Assembly (NCBI GenBank): GCA_017990865.1
Contig: JAGNNB010000101.1
Span: 1-9,117 of the forward strand
Reading direction: 5' to 3'
Source of the DNA: Lysobacteraceae bacterium
Lineage (GTDB): Bacteria > Pseudomonadota > Gammaproteobacteria > Xanthomonadales > Xanthomonadaceae
DNA: 9,117 nucleotides
Shown piece by piece: positions 1 to 6,217 of the stretch (the stretch's first letter is position 1; each line of letters starts with the position of its first letter). The notes below the pieces were generated by a model that saw only the letters and a list, made by a program, of their open reading frames with translations, searched no databases and was not told the DNA's origin. Position numbers and translations under genes: made by a program.

Positions 1-2
1 CG

Positions 3-2924
3 GCGCAAGACAGCGACGAAAAACCCCAGGAACTCGATCGCGTCAACGTCATCGGCACGCGCATTCCGCGCGCCGCGGAGACCGAAGGCACTTCGCCGGT
101 GCTCACCCTCGACCGCACCGCGATCGAGCAAACCGGCCTGACCTCGGTCGGCGACGTGCTGTTCAATATCACCGCCAGCGACGGTGGCGCGTTGCGCAAC
201 GTCACCACCACCACCAACGGCAGCGACGGTTCGCAGAACGTCTCGCTGCGCGGTCTCGGCGCCGGGCGTACGCTGATTCTCGTCAACGGGCGTCGCTGGG
301 TGACGCAGCCGGGCGGCGTGGTCGATCTCAACACCATTCCGATTTCGGTCGTCGAACGCATCGAAGTGCTGAAAGACGGTGCCTCGGCGATCTACGGCTC
401 CGACGCCATCGCCGGCGTGATCAACATCATCACCCAAAGCAATTTCGAAGGCGCCGACGCCAGCGTGTACCTCGGCGGCTACACCAAGGGCGACGGTTCG
501 CAGCAATCCTACGATTTCACCGTCGGCGCCAACAGCGACCGCTGGAACGCCATGTTCAGCGTCAGCTATGAAGATAAGCAGGAAGTCTTCGCCGGCGATC
601 GCAAAATCTCTTCGGAGCCGATCTTCGGCGGCGGCGATCTCGCCTCGGGCGGCATTTTCGGTTCCGGCACCACGCCGCGCGGCAATTTCACCCGCTGCGA
701 CGGTGCCGTGAGCGGAACGCCCGCCGGTTTCCGTACCTGCGCGCCGGTCGCCGGTGGTCCGTTCACGTTGAACGAAGGGCGTCCGGGCACGGCCGCGTCG
801 GACTTCCGTGCTTTCATCAACTACACCTTCGACGGTTCGGGCAGTTCCGATCGCTACAACTTCGCGCCGGTCAATTATCTGTTGCAGCCGATCGAACGCT
901 TCAACGTGTACGGGCAAAGCTCGCTGCGCTTGACCGACAAAGTCAACGCCAACGTCCAGGCGGTCTACACGCATCGCGATTCGGTGCAGCAGCTCGCCGA
1001 AGTGCCGTTGACGATGGATATCCGCGGCGTGAACGGGCCGCAGTGGGCCTTCGCGCCGACCGCTAACAACGTGTTCAACCCGTTCGGTCAGGATCTGCGC
1101 GGCGCCAACTTCCGCGCCATCGCCGTCGGGCCGCGCCACAATTCCTTCGATTTCGACGACACCGCCGTGACCACATGGTTGGACGGTACCTTCGACATCG
1201 CCAATCGGGCGATGTATTGGGACGCCGGATTCTCGTATCTGAATTCGCGACGCACGCAGACCGGCGATAACTACATCAATCTGTTCAACCTGCGCAATGC
1301 GGTCGGTCCCTCGTTCCGCGACGGCACCGGTCTGCATTGCGGTACGCCCGGCAACGTCATCGCCGGCTGCGTACCGTTCAACGTGTTCGGCGGCCCCGAT
1401 CTCGGCGTCGGCGCGGGCGTGATCACCGAGGCGGAACGCGATGCGATGGTTCGCTACATCAGCTACAGCCTGAACGATCATCAGGAATCCGTCACCCACG
1501 ATTATTTCGCCAATCTGTCCGGCGAAATCGTCGAATTGCCGGCCGGCCCCTTGGGCTTCGCGATCGGCGCCGAGCATCGTCGCGACAAGATCGACGTCTC
1601 GCAGGACGCTCTGGTCGCGGGCGGCGGTTCGTCGACCAATTTCGCGGAGCCCTCGCGCGGCGAGGTCAGCGTCGACGAGTATTACCTCGAGTTGAACGCG
1701 CCGCTTCTGGCCGACATTCCGGGGTTCAAATTGCTCGAATTGAACGTGGCGGCGCGCCGTTCCGATTACGACGCCAGCGGCTTCTTCGGCGGACGCAACG
1801 TCAAGCCGGATATCGGCGGCGATACGGCGAAGAAAATCGGCATCAAATGGCAGGTGTTCGACGATTTGCTGCTGCGCGCCACCCACTCCGAATCGTTCGC
1901 GGCGCCCTCGACGGTCGCTCTGTTCGGCGGCGGTACCGAAACCTTCGCGCCCGCAGCCGACCCTTGCAATCCCTTCAATATTGGCAATGCGGCGACGAAT
2001 TCCGCGCGCTGTCAGGCGGATGGCGTGCCCATCGGCGGCGTCGCGCAGCCCAACGGGCAAATCCGCTCGTTGGTTGGCGGCAACCCGAATCTGAAGCCGG
2101 AAACGGCCACTACCCGAAGCATCGGTATCGTCTACAGCCCGAGCTGGGTCGAGGGTCTGAACGTCAGCCTCGATTGGTACAAGATCGAACTGGAGGATGC
2201 GCTGGCCGGCCGCAATACGCAGGGCATTCTCAACGGCTGTTATCAGAACTTCGGCGCCGGCCCCACCGCGCCGGTGGATGCCGCGCAGCAAGCCCTGTTC
2301 TGTTCGCTGATTCAGCGCGACACGACCGGTAACATCCTCGAATTGCGCACCAGTTCGTTCAATCTGAACAAAGGTTTCGTGGAAGGCTACGACTTGCAGT
2401 TCACGTATGCGCTGCCGGAAACCGCCTGGGGCAAGTTCGCGTTCCAATGGGATAACACCTACACCGTCGAGAACAACATCAACGCGGCGTCGGCGCGCGG
2501 CATCACCATCGGCAATTACACCGGAAACCCGAACTGGCGTGTGCGTTCCAACCTGACCGCTTCGTGGCAGAAGGGCGACTGGAACGCCAGTTGGGCCATG
2601 CGCTACTACTCGGGCATGGACGAAGCCTGCGCCGGTGGCAACTACTTCGAGTACGGCATCAGCCCGCGTGAGCTTTGCGATCACGATATTTACGATGCCA
2701 ACGGCAATTTCCTGCGTTTCGAAAACCGCATTCCGTCGACGACCTTCCACGACGTGCAAGTGGGCTGGAAGACGCCGTGGAACGGCAAGGTCACGTTCGG
2801 CGCGCGCAACGTTTTCGGGAAGGAACCGCCGGTCGTTCAAGGTTCGTTCGCGCATTCCTTCGATGGCGCTTACGACCTGCCGGGCGGTGGCTTCTTCTAT
2901 ATGCAATACAACCAGAAGTTCTGA
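3..2924 (+). CDS. TonB-dependent outer-membrane receptor (5' end outside window)
   Basis: This is a ligand-gated outer-membrane transporter that uses energy from TonB-ExbB-ExbD to import a bound substrate. The frame is open from base 3 and gives 973 visible residues. The first ones, AQDSDEKPQELDRVNVIGTR, look like the start of a mature protein just after signal-peptidase cleavage, with a TonB-box-like segment (LDRVNVIG). Probably only a signal peptide is missing. The plug domain spans roughly visible residues 40-145, with the hallmarks SLRGLGAGRTLILVNGRR, DLNTIP, VERIEVLKDGASAIYGSDAI and GVINIIT. The rest is a beta-barrel rich in alternating aromatic strands. It ends in FFYMQYNQKF, the terminal Phe being the usual outer-membrane barrel signal. 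The GTG at 99 is only an internal valine codon. All ten visible cysteines form five close pairs. The substrate cannot be told from sequence. A strong terminator follows, so it probably ends its own transcript. Confidence 0.95.
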   Translation, partial: AQDSDEKPQELDRVNVIGTRIPRAAETEGTSPVLTLDRTAIEQTGLTSVGDVLFNITASDGGALRNVTTTTNGSDGSQNVSLRGLGAGRTLILVNGRRWVTQPGGVVDLNTIPISVVERIEVLKDGASAIYGSDAIAGVINIITQSNFEGADASVYLGGYTKGDGSQQSYDFTVGANSDRWNAMFSVSYEDKQEVFAGDRKISSEPIFGGGDLASGGIFGSGTTPRGNFTRCDGAVSGTPAGFRTCAPVAGGPFTLNEGRPGTAASDFRAFINYTFDGSGSSDRYNFAPVNYLLQPIERFNVYGQSSLRLTDKVNANVQAVYTHRDSVQQLAEVPLTMDIRGVNGPQWAFAPTANNVFNPFGQDLRGANFRAIAVGPRHNSFDFDDTAVTTWLDGTFDIANRAMYWDAGFSYLNSRRTQTGDNYINLFNLRNAVGPSFRDGTGLHCGTPGNVIAGCVPFNVFGGPDLGVGAGVITEAERDAMVRYISYSLNDHQESVTHDYFANLSGEIVELPAGPLGFAIGAEHRRDKIDVSQDALVAGGGSSTNFAEPSRGEVSVDEYYLELNAPLLADIPGFKLLELNVAARRSDYDASGFFGGRNVKPDIGGDTAKKIGIKWQVFDDLLLRATHSESFAAPSTVALFGGGTETFAPAADPCNPFNIGNAATNSARCQADGVPIGGVAQPNGQIRSLVGGNPNLKPETATTRSIGIVYSPSWVEGLNVSLDWYKIELEDALAGRNTQGILNGCYQNFGAGPTAPVDAAQQALFCSLIQRDTTGNILELRTSSFNLNKGFVEGYDLQFTYALPETAWGKFAFQWDNTYTVENNINAASARGITIGNYTGNPNWRVRSNLTASWQKGDWNASWAMRYYSGMDEACAGGNYFEYGISPRELCDHDIYDANGNFLRFENRIPSTTFHDVQVGWKTPWNGKVTFGARNVFGKEPPVVQGSFAHSFDGAYDLPGGGFFYMQYNQKF

Positions 2925-3010
2925 TCCCCTCGCGCGAGCGCGCCCCCCGCGCCCGCACGAACCGTTCGTTCGCGTTCCGTGTCTCTCTCCACGGACGCGA
3001 CCGACGTTCA

Positions 3011-3035
3011 AGCCCCGGTTCGCCGGGGCTTTTTT
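3011..3035 (+). terminator. Intrinsic terminator of the receptor gene
   Basis: A perfect 8-bp stem, AGCCCCGG (3011-3018) with CCGGGGCT (3023-3030), closes a TTCG tetraloop and runs into six T residues (3030-3035). It lies 87 bases after the receptor stop and is a textbook factor-independent terminator. Confidence 0.9.
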
Positions 3036-3214
3036 ATGGCGATGCGCATCCGGTATCGCGCGCTCGGCCGATATGCGTTCCGACGGGTTCGAGCGCGTCG
3101 ACCGGGCGTCGTCGCTTCGAGGTGGATCGCGCGTGGCGTTTCCGTCGACATCGCGGGCGGCGCCGCTGCTGTCGGAACGCTGATCCGGCGCAAAGCGGGA
3201 GTCGAATTTCGCCC

Positions 3215-3220
3215 TACAAT
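3215..3220 (+). promoter_or_regulatory. Putative -10 box of the hydroxylase gene
   Basis: TACAAT matches the sigma-70 -10 consensus at five of six positions and sits in the context CCTACAATGCCGGCG, which I recognise as common upstream of genes in Xanthomonadaceae. Transcription would start near 3227, leaving about 35 bases before the GTG start at 3262. I see no good -35 hexamer at normal spacing. Confidence 0.45.
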
Positions 3221-3250
3221 GCCGGCGCCCCACCCGAATGCGTCCGCGCC

Positions 3251-3254
3251 AGGA
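3251..3254 (+). promoter_or_regulatory. Ribosome binding site that decides the hydroxylase start
   Basis: AGGA lies seven bases before the GTG at 3262. The in-frame ATG at 3238 has no comparable purine-rich motif and would lie only about 11 bases from the predicted transcription start, so GTG 3262 is preferred. Confidence 0.55.
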
Positions 3255-3261
3255 TCTCGCC

Positions 3262-4236
3262 GTGAAACTGCCCGTGCCCTTCCTTCAGATTCCGCTGCTG
3301 TTCGACGCCGATGCGCTGGCGGCCGAAATCGAGGCGCTGGGCGAGTCGGTCTGGAAGCCGCATCCGCAGGGTTTCGCGGGCAATTCGATGCTGCCGCTGG
3401 TGTCGGTCGGCGGCGATCCGGACGACGAAGCGTTCTCCGGCGACATGCGGCCCACGCCGCATCTGCAGCGTTGCCGTTATCTGCGCCAGGTCATCGCCAG
3501 TTTCGGCGCCACCGTCGGCCGCACGCGTTTGATGCGTTTGGCCGGGCAGGCGGAAGTCGCCCGCCATACCGACCAGGGCTACTACTGGGTCGAACGCATG
3601 CGCATTCACGTGCCGATCGTGACCCAGCCGACGGTGCAGTTCGAATGCGACGCTATCACCATCAACATGGCCCCGGGCGAGTGCTGGATCTTCGACACCT
3701 GGCGCCAACATCGCGTGCTGAACGACGCGACGCGTTCGCGCATCCATCTGGTTTGCGACAGCGTCGGCGGCGCGGCGTTTTGGGAGCTCGCCGCGCACGG
3801 CCGCACCCACGACGCGCCGAAAGACGGTTGGCCCGCACGACGCGTGGCGCCGGACGCGAACGCGCCGGCCGAGTTCGCCTGCGAGAGTCGCAATGTCCCG
3901 ACGGTGATGACGCCTTGGGAACTGAGTCAACATTTGTCGTTCTTGATCGCCGAGTCGCTGCCGCACGCGCAGTTGCCGACGTTGCAGCAGTCCGTCATGC
4001 GTTTGGTGCGGCAATGGAAGGGGCTGTGGGCGCAGTACGGCGATTCGCCCGAAGGCCGCCCGCAATTCCGCGCCGCGTTCGACGCCTTCGCCGCCGGCCT
4101 CAAGCCGCAGGCCCAGGGCGTGACCCTGCGTAACGAAATGCCGTTCTTCCAGGTGCTGATGGTGATGCTCTCGCGCGCCGTGGTGGCGCCCGCGGGCGGA
4201 TACGTCGCTGCGAAACCGCCCGGCGAGTACGCCTGA
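3262..4236 (+). CDS. Aspartyl/asparaginyl beta-hydroxylase-family 2OG-Fe(II) dioxygenase
   Basis: This is a cupin-fold oxygenase that would use Fe(II), O2 and 2-oxoglutarate to hydroxylate a protein side chain or free amino acid in the cytoplasm. No signal peptide or membrane helix is seen. In the 324-residue protein from GTG 3262, the catalytic core spans about residues 85-170. HTD gives iron ligand His102, with Asp104 two residues on. RMRIHVPI gives Arg114 and His116, matching the 2OG-binding R-x-H of aspartyl hydroxylase. WRQHRVLND gives the distal iron ligand His150, and SRIHLV gives Arg160, matching the 2OG-anchoring Arg. The last 100 or so residues look helical and are of unknown role. 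The ATG at 3238 would add eight residues but lacks a ribosome binding site. It has its own -10 box and a terminator on each side, so it is probably monocistronic. The family is secure; the substrate is unknown. Confidence 0.88.
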   Translation: MKLPVPFLQIPLLFDADALAAEIEALGESVWKPHPQGFAGNSMLPLVSVGGDPDDEAFSGDMRPTPHLQRCRYLRQVIASFGATVGRTRLMRLAGQAEVARHTDQGYYWVERMRIHVPIVTQPTVQFECDAITINMAPGECWIFDTWRQHRVLNDATRSRIHLVCDSVGGAAFWELAAHGRTHDAPKDGWPARRVAPDANAPAEFACESRNVPTVMTPWELSQHLSFLIAESLPHAQLPTLQQSVMRLVRQWKGLWAQYGDSPEGRPQFRAAFDAFAAGLKPQAQGVTLRNEMPFFQVLMVMLSRAVVAPAGGYVAAKPPGEYA

Positions 4237-4258
4237 TCGGCAGCGGAACGATGCCGCT

Positions 4259-4326
4259 ACGCTGGCTTCGCGATACCCAAGAAAAAACCGCGCAAATGCG
4301 CGGTTTTTTCTTGGCGATGCCAGCGT
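4259..4326. repeat. Outer inverted-repeat arms around the convergent terminator
   Basis: ACGCTGGC at 4259-4266 is the exact reverse complement of GCCAGCGT at 4319-4326, and the pair brackets the 4277-4314 hairpin. The resulting nested structure has an 8-bp outer stem, an asymmetric internal loop and a long inner stem. This may simply extend the terminator. Confidence 0.6.
4277..4314. terminator. Bidirectional intrinsic terminator between convergent genes
   Basis: CCAAGAAAAAACCGCGCA (4277-4294) is the perfect reverse complement of 4297-4314. Allowing a four-base loop, the stem is 17 bp. Its GC-rich top sits on an A tract on one side and a T tract on the other, so either transcript has a G+C stem followed by six U residues. 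It begins 40 bases after the hydroxylase stop and lies about 80 bases downstream of the ppa stop on the other strand, fitting a shared terminator. Confidence 0.9.
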
Positions 4327-4372
4327 CGATCGCGTGTCGCGGCGAAGGCGATCGGAACCGTGATATTCAGAA

Positions 4373-4402
4373 CCGCCTTCTTCACGGCCGCCTTCTTCAG
4401 AA
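4373..4402. repeat. 15-bp tandem repeat over the ppa stop codon
   Basis: CCGCCTTCTTCACGG (4373-4387) is followed directly by CCGCCTTCTTCAGAA (4388-4402), with the first 12 bases identical. TTCAGAACCGC also occurs at both 4366-4376 and 4396-4406. The ppa stop codon (4397-4399) lies inside the second unit. Confidence 0.75.
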
Positions 4403-4951
4403 CCGCGGCTTCTCGCTTTCCGGCATGTCGTTGTAGCGTTCGATCGCTTCGAGAATGATGCGTTTGGCTTCCTCGACGCCGCCCCAGCCGTCCAGCTTCA
4501 CCCATTTACCTTTTTCGAGGTCTTTGTAGTGCTCGAAGAAATGGCCGATGCGTTCGATCCAGTGTTCGCTGACCTGGTCGATGTCCTGGATGTGCTTGTA
4601 GCCGGAGAAGACTTTGTCGACGGGCACTGCGAGCAACTTTTCGTCGCCGCCGGCTTCGTCTTTCATGCGCAGCACGCCCACCGGGCGCACGCGGATCACC
4701 GAGCCCGGGATCAACGGCAGCGGCAGGATCACCAGCACGTCGGCCGGGTCGCCGTCGCCGCAGAGCGTGTGCGGGATGTAGCCGTAATTGCACGGGTAGC
4801 GCATCGGCGTGGACAGGATGCGATCGACGAAGATCGCGCCGGACTCCTTGTCCACCTCGTATTTGACCGGCTCGGCGTCCTTGGGGATTTCGATGATGAC
4901 GTTGATTTCGTCCGGCGGATGTTTGCCGGTGGAGACGAGATCCAGGCCCAT
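4397..4951 (-). CDS. ppa: Inorganic pyrophosphatase, soluble family I
   Basis: Ppa hydrolyses cytoplasmic pyrophosphate to two phosphates with Mg2+, pulling DNA, RNA, protein and other biosynthetic reactions forward. The 184-residue protein is near the usual bacterial length of about 175-180. The family motif DGDPADV is at residues 66-72. Every active-site residue known from the E. coli enzyme is present with a +1 offset: Glu21, Lys30, Glu32, Arg44, Tyr52, Tyr56, Asp66, Asp68, Asp71, Asp98, Asp103, Lys105, Tyr142 and Lys143. The ATG start (codon at 4949-4951) is preceded by CAGGAG at 4963-4958, well spaced. It is the last gene of three on the minus strand, 142 bases after the lipoprotein hydrolase stop, and ends at the convergent terminator. 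A TAAACT box about 30 bases upstream suggests its own promoter. Confidence 0.98.
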   Translation of the reverse strand: MGLDLVSTGKHPPDEINVIIEIPKDAEPVKYEVDKESGAIFVDRILSTPMRYPCNYGYIPHTLCGDGDPADVLVILPLPLIPGSVIRVRPVGVLRMKDEAGGDEKLLAVPVDKVFSGYKHIQDIDQVSEHWIERIGHFFEHYKDLEKGKWVKLDGWGGVEEAKRIILEAIERYNDMPESEKPRF

Positions 4952-4980
4952 GCGGGGCTCCTGTGCGTACGGGGTGGGGC

Positions 4981-4986
4981 AGTTTA
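4981..4986 (-). promoter_or_regulatory. Possible -10 box of ppa
   Basis: On the minus strand this reads TAAACT, four of six matches to the -10 consensus, about 30 bases before the ppa start. No clear -35 hexamer is seen 16-18 bases further upstream, so this is a weak call. Confidence 0.3.
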
Positions 4987-5060
4987 CCCCGGCTGTTGTT
5001 GCGCAGCGGCATTCGCGGGCGAAAAGCTCTCGGAGCGGTTCGATCGGCGAGGTCGGACGC

Positions 5061-5090
5061 GCGTCTCCTCGCGTCTTCGCGTCTTCGCGT
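5061..5090. repeat. Short tandem octamer repeat between hydrolase and ppa genes
   Basis: The octamer GCGTCTTC occurs in tandem at 5071-5078 and 5079-5086. It is preceded by the near copy GCGTCTCC at 5061-5068 and followed by GCGT. It starts three bases beyond the hydrolase stop codon, read on the minus strand. No function is evident; simple slippage could produce it. Confidence 0.6.
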
Positions 5091-5093
5091 GCC

Positions 5094-6098
5094 TCAGCGC
5101 ATCGCTTCGGCGATGTCCTGTTCTTCGATCCGCAGCGGTTCGCCGCCGTTGGCGTCGGCGAGGATTTTTCGCGCGATCAGGGCATTCATCGGCGCCAGCG
5201 CGCTGAAATGGTTGGCGTGCGGCACCAGGAAGGCGCGCACCTGCGGGTTGCGGTTCGCGGCGCGCATCTGCGCCAAGTCGGCGACGTTGCCGTCCCGATC
5301 GCCCTCGAACAGATAGGTCGGGCTGCGGATCGACGGCAGCCAATAACCGGGCGAACGCAGGCGGATTTCCCGCGCATCGTCCAGCGATACCGGCAGCATG
5401 TCGGGGCCGTAAACCGACACGTCGTGGACCGGGCCGAAGGCGAAGGTCGCGCGGAAACGCGCATCGGTTTCGGCGGTCAACAGCGCCAGGGTGCCGCCGG
5501 TGCTGTGGCCGCCAAGATAAATCCGCTGCGGATCGACGTAATCGAGCGTCGCCAGATAATCGGCGGCGGCCAGCACGTCCTGCACTTCGCCGTAAAAGCC
5601 TTCGCGCACGCCGGGGTTGTCGTTGCCGCCGCGCAGCGACGGGAACATCGCGACGATGCCCGCTTCGTGGTAAGCCATCGCGCTCTGGTCGTTGTCGCGC
5701 GGTTGCGGCGACCACACGTCGCCGATGGTGTTGCAGTCGCCGCCGGTCAACCACACGATCGCCGGCCGTTTGCCCGGCGTCGCGGGACGCGGCGTGAGGT
5801 AGGCCGAATACTCGCCGCCGGGCGCGCGATAGCGGACCAGGGCATAGAGGTCGGCCGGCGGCGTCGGCGGTGCGGTGCCGTCGCGTTCCTGGCGAATGAG
5901 CCGGGTCGCGACATCGGCGCGGGCTTGCGACAGCATGGGGCTTTCCGCCTCGGTCTCCGTCGCTGAGTCCGTCGTATCGCTGGAGCGCGCTGCGGTGTCG
6001 TGCGACGGTGCGCATGCCGAAAGCACGCAGGCGGAAAGCACGCAACAAAAAGCCGCCACGAGGGCGGCGTTTCGGATCGAGTGGCGCGATGGGTTCAT
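5094..6098 (-). CDS. Predicted lipoprotein alpha/beta hydrolase, prolyl-oligopeptidase-like
   Basis: This is a serine hydrolase (esterase or peptidase type) predicted to be a lipid-anchored envelope protein. From the ATG at 6098 it has 334 residues. The N-terminus has positive charges (Arg5, Arg9), a hydrophobic core, and two consecutive lipoboxes, LSAC ending at Cys24 and LSAC ending at Cys29. A Ser/Thr/Glu-rich linker follows to about residue 52. The catalytic fold spans about residues 90-315. WLTGGD is a likely oxyanion loop, GGHSTGG holds nucleophile Ser199, EGDRDGNV holds the likely acid Asp269, and PHANHF holds His297. The upstream alternative start at 6215 adds 39 residues of low-complexity sequence before the signal peptide and is rejected; the ribosome binding site for 6098 (GACGAGACC) is only fair. 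It lies between hppA and ppa on the same strand. The fold is secure, the substrate unknown. Confidence 0.88.
   Translation of the reverse strand: MNPSRHSIRNAALVAAFCCVLSACVLSACAPSHDTAARSSDTTDSATETEAESPMLSQARADVATRLIRQERDGTAPPTPPADLYALVRYRAPGGEYSAYLTPRPATPGKRPAIVWLTGGDCNTIGDVWSPQPRDNDQSAMAYHEAGIVAMFPSLRGGNDNPGVREGFYGEVQDVLAAADYLATLDYVDPQRIYLGGHSTGGTLALLTAETDARFRATFAFGPVHDVSVYGPDMLPVSLDDAREIRLRSPGYWLPSIRSPTYLFEGDRDGNVADLAQMRAANRNPQVRAFLVPHANHFSALAPMNALIARKILADANGGEPLRIEEQDIAEAMR
6016..6045 (-). repeat. 15-bp tandem repeat that duplicates the lipobox
   Basis: GCCGAAAGCACGCAG (6016-6030) and GCGGAAAGCACGCAA (6031-6045) match at 13 of 15 positions. On the coding strand they give the pentapeptide CVLSA twice, so the lipoprotein signal has two adjacent cleavage-competent motifs, ending at Cys24 and Cys29. 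Confidence 0.85.
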
Positions 6099-6134
6099 CG
6101 TGGTCTCGTCGTTGTCTTGTCTTGCTGTGCGTTG

Positions 6135-6153
6135 CGGCGCCGCGTGGGCGCCG
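6135..6153. other. Hairpin in the hppA-hydrolase intergenic region
   Basis: CGGCGCC (6135-6141) and GGCGCCG (6147-6153) form a 7-bp stem with a five-base loop, about 37 bases upstream of the hydrolase start. There is no U tract. It could be part of the hydrolase mRNA leader or a relic. GCGTTGCGG occurs both just beside it (6129-6137) and at 6170-6178. Confidence 0.4.
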
Positions 6154-6181
6154 TATCGCGCATCGTCTTGCGTTGCGGTGT

Positions 6182-6209
6182 CCGGGCACGCCCTCGAGGG
6201 CGTGTCCGG
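6182..6209 (-). terminator. Stem-loop just after hppA, lacking a U tract
   Basis: CACGCCCTCGAGGGCGTG (6187-6204) is a perfect palindrome, extended to 6182-6209 by CCGG/CCGG pairing around one mismatch on the minus strand. It begins eight bases after the hppA stop. No T run follows in the minus direction, so it may be a weak or factor-assisted terminator or a 3'-end stabiliser that lets some transcription continue into the hydrolase gene. Confidence 0.45.
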
Positions 6210-6217
6210 CGCCACAT

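Larger units (their letters stand above)
2925..3261. other. Intergenic region between receptor and hydroxylase genes
   Basis: The first 86 bases after the receptor stop are C-rich and include a short palindrome, CTCGCGCGAG, at 2929-2938. A strong terminator follows at 3011-3035. From 3036 to about 3200 I see no credible gene: the open frames that cross it are arginine-rich shadows with no ribosome binding site and no family resemblance. The last part carries a -10 box at 3215-3220 and the ribosome binding site of the next gene. Confidence 0.7.

Noticed and set aside
1337..2332. Plus-strand open frame of 331 codons inside the receptor gene
   Set aside because: Its composition is typical of a GC-rich shadow frame (very high Arg), and it lies entirely within the well-supported receptor.
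3214..4065. Minus-strand open frame of 283 codons opposite the hydroxylase gene
   Set aside because: It is His/Arg-rich with no family resemblance, and it lies antisense to a gene with clear catalytic motifs.
2979..4133. Plus-strand open frame of 384 codons across the terminator and the hydroxylase gene
   Set aside because: It is Arg/Ala-rich shadow sequence, it runs through the strong terminator at 3011-3035, and it is in a different frame from the recognised dioxygenase.
4257..4505. Possible frameshifted lysine-rich C-terminal extension of ppa
   Set aside because: The annotated ppa ending is of normal length and sequence for the family, and the alternative frame reads straight through the terminator hairpin.
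4809..5966. Plus-strand open frame of 385 codons opposite ppa and the hydrolase
   Set aside because: It is antisense to two recognised genes, has no motif and spans their intergenic region.
4984..6189. Minus-strand open frame of 401 codons overlapping the lipoprotein hydrolase
   Set aside because: It is arginine-rich shadow sequence in another frame of the same strand. The overlapping 5094-6098 frame has a lipoprotein signal and an intact Ser-Asp-His triad.
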